Origin: Mesaphorura yosii
Taxonomy: Eukaryota; Arthropoda; Collembola; Poduromorpha; Tullbergiidae
Direction of reading: 5' to 3'
Assembly (NCBI GenBank): GCA_009869945.1
Contig: WIXG01000087.1
Location: 62,001 to 126,000 of the forward strand
Length of the DNA stretch: 64,000 bases
In this document: positions 12,001-23,158 of the stretch, in pieces
How the letters are laid out: the number at the start of each line of letters is the position of its first letter
Numbering within the stretch: position 1 is the first letter of the stretch
Position numbers and translations under genes: made by a program
The notes under the pieces: model-generated
Seen by the model: only the letters and a program-made list of their open reading frames with translations
Database searches by the model: none
What the model was told of the DNA's origin: nothing

Positions 12001-15000
12001 TTCATCACTTGAATGAACATTTCACTGGCTGACCGGCACATTTTATAGTTATCATTCATTCATTTCCAATTCCGATTCATGTAATTGTGATTTCGTATCC
12101 ATTGGCGCATTTTTACTGAGAAAGCACCCGTGGAAATCAATTTCAATCCGCATGAAACTTGCATGAGTCTTGATTCATGTTTACATTCGACTCTGAACTA
12201 GTTTTCGTGCAACTCGAAGTCGAATGTCGCCTAAATAAAGTTTTCCTGCTATGCTGGTGATACTTCATTGACATGTCACACGTTACATTGACAAAAACAT
12301 GCAAATCTTCAAGAATGCAAAGCAGTTAGTGAAGCAGAAGTGAGTGACACAGCCGTGCAGAAAAACTGACTTCTGTTCACAGAGAATGTGCATGCAGCGA
12401 ATTAATTATTCATTTCAGGTAGATAACAAGTATCAGCCAACGATCAAACTCGTGAAAAATGACCAATAACAACCAACAAGTTTGGTTTGTTTTTTCCAAT
12501 GATTTAACTCAAAGGCCACCTGCCAAGGACGAGTACACAATAAAGTCAAGTCGATGTCCAGTGTCCAGGAGCTAAACTTTTTAATCACAATCACGTAGTC
12601 GAATTCTCATTGATTCCGTCTCACTGTTCTCGCTAATTAAGCCCTGCATTCCGCAATTATCACGAATCACGACGGCAAAGGCTGCAGTATGAGACAAATT
12701 GTCGTCCGTCACACTTAATCATCTGTGCATTAATCAATATGATTGACTTTATGGATCAACATCATTAATTGTCGTGTAGGATTATGGTTTTGGTTTCTCA
12801 TTTAATTTTTATAATGAACCATTTCTTTACTTTATCACTTCATAATTACGCGATACACGAATACGCCAATACGTGCCTGATAGTCTGATTAGAGTATTTC
12901 ATCTTTCCTTAATCATAAAACTCGTCCAATAATAATAACTCAAATGGTATGATTCACGACCACCAGACCACGATGAGAAAGAATCTGCTGTCCAGCCGCA
13001 GCAGCACTGGATTGGCATTCGAGTTCGTACAAAAAGTGGGCGCATGAATTGAATATCAGGATTTAGAAGCAGCTTGGCTTGGTTTGGGTCTGAAGCTGAT
13101 CTCATAAGATTTCTTCATGATATGGTGTAGGATTAGTCAAGCTTAATCTAGTCTAGCTAGTAAACAGTAAAAACATGGACGGACGGACAAAATGGCCACA
13201 ACGATGCCGTCCTGCCTGCCTGCATGCATACCATGAAATCATGTGTACAAATATAATCAAGTTCAAAACCCACGTAAATAGCTCATAGAAAAGGAATACA
13301 AAAAGTTTGGTAAGTCATGCTCTAATAATAGTCAAAATGATTTGATGTGATGCAGGCGGTAATTACGTTAAGTACGCTGAAACGCGGACTGCCTTCTTTG
13401 CCATGGTACACGGCGTGAGGCACAACGACGACTGCGACCTCGTCAGTCGAAACGCAAGCGGCAGATTTACTTCAGACATTTGATATTTCACTGTAGAAAA
13501 AATGAAGAATTTATGTTTACGATTTTGAATGTGATGTCTTATTTCTATTTCAAGGTAGCAGTTCAGCAATGAGTAATGCGATGTACAAACTCATCTTGCA
13601 AATCTGAATTTGCCTTTCGCGTGATAAGACTTCAACAGTCATTCATTGATGCAGCGCACATGTTCAATGAGTTCGTATTCGCCATTTGCGTTTTCAATTT
13701 CACTTGTGTTTTGTTTCAGGGTCAATTTGTCAATACAAATTGCTTGTCTTGTATGAAAAAATGTTAAACCTTGATGCTAATTATACAGCGGCGTGGCATG
13801 AACTGTTTCGCAGTTTTGACTTTCGACTCATCAAGCACGATTCACGAAATTCACGATTTTCAAGATTTTGACTCCGCAATTCTGCCTACCTTTCTTCCTG
13901 CTTGAAGATCACACAAAACCAAGTAAGCCGTAGTGTAACGCAGTTTTCCAGTTTTCTATTGCCCTTGTTCACTCCAACTTTCAAGATTCTTGACGGTAAA
14001 GACTGAATGACCCCAAAACACGAGACACCAGCACATAACCGAACCGCCACTACACAGAAGACAATTCACTTCGCACAGAAGACAGAAACCCACGCGATTC
14101 AGTGTCAATACGAACCTCAACTGTTGACTGACTAAACTTGCTTCGCGCAGAGATTTAACGTGGTCGGATTCCACAAGCCACACAGACAAGACGAGTCAAG
14201 TCAGCAACTGCAAGCCGCAAACCCAAGCAACGCAATGCAATAAACTAGAAGAACACAGCACAAGGATATTATCAAAACATCAAGATTATGAAGACGATGG
14301 TGCTATCGTGGGAGATGCGAATGCGACTTTAAGTACGCGATTTAGCCAAACATTTAACTACTCTGTCTGCAAGTGGGTGAGCCGCGGCCTCAACTACTCA
14401 GCAGCACGGCGTACAATTTGAGTACCTCATCCAAATCCAATGCGAATGGCGAATACACGCAATGCTACGCCAAAGTATTGAAATCTGCGACATTGCATAG
14501 TTAGATTCGTGTATCGTGTTTTGCTTGTTTAAAGTTGATTGAAGCTGAAAGCGGATTGAAGTGTTCTGTACAGTCCTAAGCTACCTCCACACTGGCAATA
14601 ATGCATTGGGAGCTGGTAGACGAATACGAAACCACATCGCATTGTTGCTACGCCGTACTCGGCTAGGCAAATTATGTTGAGAGTTTGTTGCACTCTTGAA
14701 GACACATCCATGCCTCACGTGCCTGTGCCTGGAGGAGAGTACTTGTATTTGGCAATGGCAATAATGGTCAGGAGTCTGGGAGGATGTGTTTCCTTTTCAA
14801 ACCGTGTAAGGATGAGAGTTAGTTTAGCGGGGCGCGTCGCGTCGCTTGCGATTCTGCCAACGCTGAACCTCGTGCAATGCAACATAGCACACTTCGGACT
14901 TTATGATTCTGCTTCCAGGCCAGGTGTACTCAGGTGGTCGATGTTCGAAGACATCCTGAATCGTGAGCCTGGCACACAATGTTCATGCTGGAGTAGTAAT

Positions 15001-16459
15001 TGCAAGCCGCTCCAGTTTACCGGCTCTTCCATCTTCATCAAAATTTGCTAGTCAAGGCATTTGTGATTTGTACTGGATTTGAATTTGCGTTACAAAATCA
15101 TTCAGCACTGCATTGCTTTGCTTTGCTCGTCCTTACCAGAAACCGGAATTTTCAGTTTCAGCCTTCAATAACATAAAACAATACTCAAAGGCTCAAAGTG
15201 AGCTGTTTACAAAAAAAAATTAAGTGTGGGATGGTCCAAGCCAATGTCATGCTTGTCTATACAGTCTTCTTCTGGTCTTCTGTCTCGTGCCTCGGTGTGG
15301 CGTATTGCTTTGGGAAAGTGTTAAACAGGATGTTAAATGGAATTCTGCATGCCCATCGTTGAATCGTTGCTTCGTCGGGTCGCGTAGCGTTTGAGTTTGA
15401 CGTATTTGCGGATATGAGTAACTTTAACATAAATTAATTAGTTTTGAGTTAATTTACATACCATCAAACACACGACCGACCGGCGGGCGGACGGACGAGC
15501 TGTGGTCCTTCACGCTTCTGCTTTATGAGAAAATGACAAGATACTTGCTTCTTGTATCTTGCTTTTAGCGCATGAACACCTCATCTGTCCTGTGCAGTCC
15601 AAGCAAGTGGATTACATAATCGTTCGTTTTAGACTTGGATACCACTTTTTTCAAGAAATCCATGCATGTACATTGTATTGAAAACTCATGATTATGACTA
15701 CGGCCGTGACTATGACTATTATGGAGTCCAGCATGAAGAGTTGAAGAAGCAGCGACTAATGGCTAGACGTTTGAGAAGTAGTTGTCTTGCAAGTCTTGCA
15801 AGTTTAATCTGAGGCGAGAAGGTTAACTAAAATCAAACAAATTGATTTATAGCTCGAAATCCCAAACCAGGTCCATCCACTTCAGAGGTACAATGCCTTT
15901 GATCTTCGTCCTTCGCCGATTCGTGATCTCGACTTTTAAACAATGAATTCTCGCCTCGTTATTAATTGGTTGGCACCCCAGTTGAAGCACTTGGATTTGG
16001 CTTGAGTGTTCAGCCCACCACCTTAATTTATTGTAATCGATTACGAGTTTTATGAGGCACCTTCAGTTTACGCCGCCGATTAAGAACAGCTTTGAATTGC
16101 AAAAAGATGCCTGCAAAACTACCTTGAAAGATAAAACACGCTCAAGTAATGAATAATTAAAATGACAATTTAGAATTAGAACACAACAACAAATGAATAT
16201 TCATTGAATTTACGAATTGACAAATGGCATTCTTATTCTTATTATGCATTAACCTTTGCAGACACAGAAACATGAGAAGACAACAAACGACCAGAATTAG
16301 GGATGAACAAAGAACAACAGAAGGTAAGTATAAAGAAAGGCTAAATTTAAGTTTAGCAGAAGTAGCATTAACATAACAGCCCGCAGTAAAGATTTTGAGA
16401 CCCCAAACCATGAAATCGGTTCTTGTTTGCCTGATCAGCCGTGCTCAGCTCTTGAGAAA
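9049..16459. other. Long intergenic stretch, no gene recognised
   Basis: About 7.4 kb with no frame that resembles a protein family. The longest ATG frame here encodes 125 residues (14674-15051, plus), with no domain, no clear codon signature and no splice partners. Base composition is AT-rich, with many short TGCA-containing and TACGCGTA-like words. The stretch may hold regulatory DNA or non-coding RNA, but nothing in the sequence proves it. Confidence 0.45.
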
Positions 16460-18022
16460 TCACTCCTTAGCGTCAGCAATGCCACCAGCAGTAATAGCGA
16501 AGGTTGCCTCAGATTCAGGTAAGTCGGGGCTAAATTAAAAAGAAACACGAATTTAGGTGACAGGGTTAAAAGAAGATGAGTAATTTAAACGAATAACGAC
16601 GAAGCAACAAAGGAATTTACCTGTCGTAGATTTTGGCGATTCTTACTTCAGCGCGACCTTTTCTCAGAGATATTCTTGTGGTCGATGCATGAGCCATGAT
16701 ATTTCCACCAATAGGTTTCTTCGGGTCAGCCTACAAAAAGTGATCAATATCGATTAAAAATTTTGCTTACGAACGCCAGCCATGAAGGGTCAAACCTGAA
16801 ATGTCATGGTGGCACCAGGATCAGAAGTCATTTGATTGGTTATAAATACAGCCATATTGTATTCTTCCGAGATCTTCTGCAGACGGGAGAGCATTTGTGC
16901 CAATTTTTGCTGTCGCTCCGCTAATTCACCACGACCACTGAAATCCACCCGGAACAATGCCATGATGGAATCAACAATCTGTAATTTGGAAGGGAGAATA
17001 GAATGAGGTCATGTTCAATGATTTGTGATCTTTTCGAAACGTGAAATCAACTTACCAACAATTTGAAGCAGCCCTGCTCTTCGTGGCACTTGCCAGCAAC
17101 GAGATCCAGTAATTCCATTTGATGCTCAGAAGTGTACGCACGAGCATACATAACATTTTCCAGGACAGCACTTTGGTCCAGTTTGAATCTATCTGCAATG
17201 TCTCGTAAACGATCTGGCCGGCTGAAAATATGCGAAATTTGGAATGCCGAATACAGTTTTCAGCGTTCAAAATAGCGTCCTTGTGTCCTTTGAATTTACT
17301 TACAATGTGTTTTCTGTATCAATGAAAATCACTTTTCCTCCAGAGTACCCATTAGAACTTGGAATTTGTGCGGTAACACAAAGTGTATGAGAAATTTGCG
17401 TCTTTCCAGTTCTAAATTCACCAAATGCTTCAGTGATTGCCATTGATTCAACCCCTCCACCGAGGAGTTTGCTGAAAGATAACATTTAAATAACAGTTCA
17501 TGCTTTGATCGAAATGTTAATACCATAAACCAATCAACTTACTCAAACTCGAAGGAGCCTGTTGAAATTCTGAAGACGTTCTTTCTTTTGTCGCTGAACT
17601 GCAGTGCGGACAGAAATAGACTCCCATCTAATTTGGCACACGCTTCTTTGATTTTGTCCACCTTGGCCTCAGAAAGTCCTTTAATGTTGCACAATTTTTT
17701 CTTCGTGTGCATTTGGATTCCTTTAATGGTGCAAATTCCAACCATTTTCATTTTCTTGATATCCATTGCGTTCTGAAAGTTAGCACCAGCAGAATTGAGT
17801 AACGAACAATAATGGTACAAATTCAAACTGCCCAAGTGGTTAAGAACTTACGATGCCGTGATTTTGGAGCATGTCAATGTCTTGGAAAAAGGAATCGTCA
17901 CCATCATCAATGTCAAGATTTCCACCAAAAGTGCTTCCATCTTGAGTGACGACCTGATCTTCGTCGTCAATAACTGACGCGGCTGACGATGCTGCGGTCT
18001 TCTTGGATTTTGCTTTGGACAT
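16460..18022 (-). CDS. DMC1: DMC1 meiotic recombinase, 7 exons
   Basis: DMC1 is the meiosis-specific RecA/RAD51-family strand-exchange ATPase that pairs broken DNA with the homologous chromosome. The exons (minus) are 17852-18022, 17543-17772, 17304-17471, 17056-17221, 16796-16978, 16621-16730 and 16460-16529. All phases agree, giving 365 residues against about 340 in vertebrates. The extra length is a Lys/Ser/Ala-rich N-terminus before [15 protein letters not shown] helix-hairpin-helix region contains [11 protein letters not shown] and [13 protein letters not shown]. Walker A is GEFRTGKT (about 151-158), with QISHTLCVT behind it; Walker B is LLIVDS, spanning the exon 4-5 junction. Loop residues [20 protein letters not shown] and the C-terminus [14 protein letters not shown] are those of DMC1 rather than RAD51. 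The gene looks complete and functional. It is divergent from SNU13, with about 860 bases between the start codons. Confidence 0.97.
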
Positions 18023-18881
18023 TTTGCTTAAATTCGTGCAGACTAGACTAATTGTTAGAAGAAAATGCTCTTTTCCAATTAAAGTTTTCAAAAGGACACT
18101 GCTAAATTCGGTTGGCCAAGCCTTAAAATACGTTGCGCTAAGCTAACTGTTACGAAACAATTAAAATGGGACGGAACGAACGAACAAGAATCAAAGTAAA
18201 ATGGAAACTGAATAACTGAAGATGGCTGTCGGCTGCTTGAAAGCTCTACAACGATTCAAACGTTTGTTGCATTGCATTGCATTGTAATGTGCTGGTTGAA
18301 TTGGTTCTTGCAAGAGAAGGTAGCGCAAGAACAGAGCAACAAAGTGTGGAGGCATCAAAGCCGTTAGTTTCCCTTGTCTTTCGTTCGGATACGCAGCGGA
18401 AAGAGCACGAACATTTAACTGGTGACGCGCATGCAGTAAGAAGACACGACGGTGTTCCGCAGTCGTTTTGTAGTGCGCGTGCGTGTGTGTAGGGTGAACC
18501 GTAATTCGAAATAGAATTTTACTTGCAATAAACTATTGATTGGTTTGGACCGTGTGTTGTTATCAGTGTTCTGTAGAAGATTTCCGGATCTGTTTTACGG
18601 TAAGTTTCTTGTAAAGATCCGGGAGAGTAAGGCAGCCGCTGTGATATCGTTCTAGCTGGGTACAATGCTTGCCTTGCCGGCGCCGGCATTGGCATACTTA
18701 ACTTAATTGGGTTTAATGTAATTTTATAGGTTGCCGTTCCTGATTATCAGCATAGCGTGCTGTGACGAGCAGAGTGATTTCCGATTCCTCCGTGAAGCCA
18801 CCTCGTGTAGCCGAGAGGAGATCCAACCCAACGACATATAACATTTGTGGAGAAGAAGCTAACGATTAAACTGATTGAAAG
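18023..18881. promoter_or_regulatory. Shared upstream region of DMC1 and SNU13
   Basis: Two start codons face away from each other across 859 bases, so both promoters and both 5' leaders must lie here or be shared. A good donor (ACG followed by GTAAGTTT, near 18601) and an acceptor (TTTTATAG, near 18730) on the plus strand suggest an untranslated first intron in SNU13. A pentamer array of GCATT units occupies 18267-18284. No TATA box was recognised. Confidence 0.45.
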
Positions 18882-19639
18882 ATGGTAAACTTTGAGTTTG
18901 GATTCTTAATTCTGGTTTTATATGAGGTAGTAAGGCGAACAGCGAATTCGCCATTCTTCACAGTTCCAGCTCCAAGTGTGCTAACCTCATGCATAGCTTT
19001 GGCGTTTTTAACTGTAAAATTAATTTCTAGAACTCGCTATGCTGACTTCCTTAAACATGGGGTGTTGGTACCTGTTCTATGGACATTTTTGATTTCATTA
19101 AGTAGTTGAATCTAGTCCTGAATGTCGAGGATCGCTATGCACGGTTATAATTTGCTATTGTGTCTTATTCCGACAGTCTGACGAAGTGAATCCAAAGGCG
19201 TACCCCTTGGCGGATGCCGCACTTGCGACAAAAATCTTGAATCTGATCCAGCAAGCTTCAAATTATCAGCAGCTGAAAAAAGGTGCTAATGAAGCTACAA
19301 AGACGCTGAATCGCGGCCTGTCGGAATTTATTGTAATGGCTGCCGACGCCGAGCCACTGGAAATCTTGTTGCATTTACCTCTGCTGTGTGAGGATAAGAA
19401 CGTTCCGTATGTGTTTGTGCGTTCTAAGCAAGGTAAGCTTTTAAATACTAATACTCACTGTGGTTGGAGGAACCTAATTGTAGATGTAATAATAAAGTAT
19501 CTCTTTTTCCTTAGCTTTGGGACGAGCTTGTGGCGTGTCTCGCCCCGTGATTGCTGCTTCAGTCACTTCAAACGAGGGGTCGCAGCTGAAGCCACAGATT
19601 TTGACGATACAGCAGGAGATCGAGAAACTTCTTGTTTAA
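18882..19639 (+). CDS. SNU13: SNU13 / NHP2L1 (15.5K) RNA-binding protein, 3 exons
   Basis: SNU13 is a small nuclear protein of the L7Ae family that binds kink-turns in U4 snRNA and box C/D snoRNAs, so it serves both the spliceosome and rRNA methylation. The coding exons are 18882-18884 (the ATG alone), 19177-19432 and 19515-19639, giving 127 residues against 128 in human. The L7Ae signature is plain: [47 protein letters not shown] and [13 protein letters not shown], ending in IEKLLV. The start codon is cut off from the rest of the protein by a 292-base intron. A candidate polyadenylation signal ATTAAA is at 19696-19701. The gene is convergent with ALG1, with 141 bases between stop codons, so their transcripts may overlap. 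Confidence 0.97.
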
Positions 19640-19780
19640 TATTTTTGAAAAAACTGTTTCCTTTTTTCATCTTTGTTTCATACTTTACATTGACAATTAA
19701 ATGACAAGCTATTGAAGTAAGCCATGAAAAAAGTATTGCCTTGTGTGAACTTCTTGCATCAGAAACAAGACTAGACAGAT

Positions 19781-21564
19781 TTATTCAAATAATGGAGCAA
19801 CATTAAATAGCCAATTAGCGTGCCAGCGTAAAGATTGGAAATTCTTCACGTTTTCACGGAAGTGTGCACGCCTCTTGGAAGCTACGTCCGAAACTTTGAA
19901 CCAATCTTGAATTTGGAATGCGAGCTCCACATCGTTGTTGAAAAGCATGCCGTTCTCATTTTCACGTACAAGTTCGGAAATACTGCATAAGACATTAGGC
20001 TCATTTAATTCTCGATGAGTTTCTGTCTGTAATTGTTGCACGAACTTACGCTTTAAAATTCATTGCGCATACTGGAAGTCCTGCTCCAAACATGTCCACG
20101 ACCTTCATTGGCAAATCCAGACCGCTGGAAGAAGTGTGAAGCGAGACTCCAAGATCAGCACATGCTTTGAAAAGAAAACAGGTCTTGTACTGATCGTGTC
20201 TTACAGGCTCCCACTTCCATGTACAAAGTAGGAATAGGTAAGTACCAAGTAGTTTAGGATAATCTTCATGCTTCAGCCATGGCAGATAAAACTTAACATT
20301 AGGAACATGCATCTTTTCAATAATTCTCTGGTAAAATTCCTTCTCCGGTCCCTTTCCAGTGATAAATACAAGCAAAGGAGGGTAAGTGTTCGGATTCTTT
20401 GATACGACGCTGTCGTATTCTGCAAACATTAAATCGACATTATTGGACAACTGAGCCTGACAGCAACATTTCGCTTGCCTTTTAAAGCTGATAGCAAGAT
20501 TCGGAAGTCTTCGTCCTCGGTCCAGCTGGTTGTCGAGACCAAAATTCCGGGCCTAATTCCGTTGGGCTTCACCTCAAGCACTCGCTTCACTTCAGGATAA
20601 TCTACCGACAACTCATTCAAGAACTCCATACGTTCATCTTCATCCATCGACTTGAACTGGCTTGGTGGACGGTCGTAAAGTGTCACTGCGCTGAAAAACA
20701 GGAAGCAGTACATTTTATCAATGTGGTGTTTCAGGTTCAAATTCAAACCGACAGTCTTACTCGACGCCAAGACGCTGTCTCAAGTCATCTTTCATCGCCC
20801 GCGTCACGCAGATATGATGATCGGCTCGTTTCCCAAAAGAGTCCTCAATAGACTTGGCAAACTTGTAAATAGGAGATTGAGTTCCAGTCTTCAACGCCAT
20901 GATCGAGTAGCCATAATTGTGCCAGTCGATGATGAAGGGGCAACGGTAGATTTTCGAATAGGATAAGCAAAGTGGAATGGATGGAACTGCCGGTGGATTT
21001 TGTAGCAGAATGAAATCTGGAAGGAATCGGTGGACGAAGGTCAACACCAGAAATACCCACGCGAGCTGCCACCACTGCCACACAATTTTGGCCGGATAGG
21101 AAATCAGTCTTGGAAGACCTGCAAGACATACGGAACAAAATTGATAAAGGACCCGAGTGATTGTAGCGACACTAGCTTGGCACTTGACACGCACGGTTCA
21201 TAACTTCTGGCGGCTCTCTCATGTTTCGAACCCAAATCGACGGATTGGACTGGAAGTCGACAGGGATTGATGAACCTCCATAACCAATGACTAGCACAAA
21301 GAACCCCTCTCTGGCCAATGACATGGAATGGTACCTCATCCTCGGACTTCTGCCAATGTCGCCAAACACCACCACGAAGACTGTTTTCTTCTTGAGCAGC
21401 TCATTCTGCTTCTGGATTAAAGCTGATCTTGACGGCAACATACCGCTCGCATTCGCACTGGTCGTGGTGTCGTCCTCGATACCGGTGTCGGTGTCAGCAT
21501 TTCCTTCGTGATCAGACTCTGACTCGGACTCCGGTTTTGATTCTTTTCCATTCTTATGAGACAT
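19781..21564 (-). CDS. ALG1: ALG1, chitobiosyldiphosphodolichol beta-mannosyltransferase, 6 exons
   Basis: ALG1 adds the first mannose from GDP-mannose to dolichol-linked GlcNAc2 on the cytosolic face of the ER, an early step of N-glycan assembly. The exons (minus) are 21195-21564, 20761-21118, 20479-20690, 20246-20419, 20050-20164 and 19781-19982, giving 476 residues. Family motifs are [17 protein letters not shown] (about 68-84), [52 protein letters not shown], and [19 protein letters not shown] with its donor-sugar-binding loop. Intron 3 has a GC donor (AAAAG then GCAAGC) and a TTTGCAG acceptor; only this splice restores the frame and the family alignment. Intron 4 is a multiple of three without a stop, so retention would stay in frame. 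The N-terminus is Ser/Glu/Asp-rich, not the membrane anchor seen in yeast and human; an in-frame TGA at 21622-21624 supports this ATG unless an upstream exon exists. Confidence 0.95.
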
Positions 21565-23158
21565 CACACCACGGGACGCGTAATGAACCGTATGTTCAAA
21601 CCACTGCGCTGATGTTGACACTCAATCCTAGAAATTCTGGACTCGACACTGGCGACTAGGCGAGGCTTGTAGTTCCACTGTTCCGCGTCCGGCAATGTTT
21701 ACAAAAGTCCTTTTGTACTTTCGTTCGCGAATTCAGAATCTTCGAATTTGGTTGGTCCTCCTCCTGTTATATCTCCACGAGTGCGCACTTGCACATGAGG
21801 CCGAGCGTATCAAAACCAGCACTGCGCTTCCAATACTAAGCGAAGATGTGCTGTGGCTGTGAAGTGTGCACTAAATTACTAAAGTAAAATCTTTCAGTTT
21901 CATGCACCATGTGCCGAGCACATCTGTCTGCGTACCTCGCACGCACTTGTATTGTTGTACTCTTTCCCTGTAAGCTGTAATTGTAAAATTCTTTTCGACA
22001 ACATAACTTGAGCAGTGACTAGCGTCTACGTATTTACGAATAACGAATTGTATGAGCCACTTGGGTTCTCTTCTATTGCGTTTTGTTATTATTTACAACC
22101 TTTTTATGAGATGTGTTCTTGTGTCTTGTGTTGCTCCTGCACAATTTCTACTACTACCACATTCTGACGATCAGACCAACATGAAGACGAAGAAAGGAAG
22201 AGTTTATTAAAACCATTCATCATCTCTTAGCACACTTCCTTTCAAGAAGTTGACCATTTAATAAGTTAAAAGACCATTGCAGTATGCTTTGTAATTTCTG
22301 AGTGTCACCGTTGTTCTGGTTCGAGTGTCGACGTGGCGAATGGTGACATCGTGACAAACTTTTCACAGGAAGCCAAATCTCAGATCAAGGCCATCAAGGT
22401 CTTCTCGAGGCGCAACTGGTGCTGGAATTGTGAGTTTGGCCGAAAAATCTACGGCGAGGGACACTAGAAACCTAAGCATTTGGATCACGATTTCAAGTAG
22501 AATTCTGTGGACATCTTAATTCGAGGTCAGTTACTATACGCTTTAGCTGGTATCAGGAACCTTGTCTTGGCATTGATAAACATCACTAGTCGACTAAAGT
22601 AAAGGGAATCGCTCTGGGGTTGAGGGCCACTTGAGAGCTTGTTGTTAAATTGTCAATTAGCAAAAGAACATAAGCGCAAGCGGCGAGTAGAAACGCGATT
22701 TGCTTAATCAAGTGGTTACGCTAGTCAACAATTGAAACAGGGACAAAGCGGAGTTGTCGAGTAACTTCGTCAAGTTTGGCGAATGAAAGAAAGACGAGTT
22801 TATTTCAGAACATTAGTATTTGCAAGGTGTACCAAATTCGATGTTCTGACATGCTTGTTTGAGTACGAGTTAAACATCTACCATCTTTCTGAAGCTTTCT
22901 TAATTGGAGTGAACTCACAGTTAGAAAAATGAAGCTCAAAGCAAATTACATATCAGCGCGAGCAGCCAGCGCATCAGGTGAGCTTCTTTTGACTAATTGC
23001 TGATTGTTTTCTTATTCATAGTGAGCTACGAAATACGAAAGTCAACAATCGGTTCAACCCTGAAAATCAATTCATTGATTGGAAAATCGTTTGATGTGCC
23101 AGTACTCACATCCGTGACGTTGCCAGCATGAGTTGATCTGCCTGAACACTGCGAAACA
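21565..23158. other. Upstream region between ALG1 and RAB40, with exon-like segments
   Basis: This 1.6 kb holds the divergent promoters of ALG1 (minus) and RAB40 (plus). On the plus strand a segment at 22369-22429 sits between a good acceptor (TTTTCACAG) and a good donor (GTGAGT). A second segment starts at an ATG at 22929, reaches a GTGAGC donor after 22977, and is followed by the acceptor TTCTTATTCATAG ending at 23021. These look like RAB40 5' leader exons. Transcription through them is not shown by the sequence alone. Confidence 0.4.

Noticed and set aside
14674-15051. 125-codon frame in the long intergenic stretch
   Set aside because: No domain, no splice partners, no polyadenylation signal nearby; length is within chance for a gap of this size.
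18885-19109. Frame starting at the SNU13 ATG and reading into the intron
   Set aside because: It is hydrophobic intron sequence; the spliced form matches SNU13 exactly from residue 2 onward.
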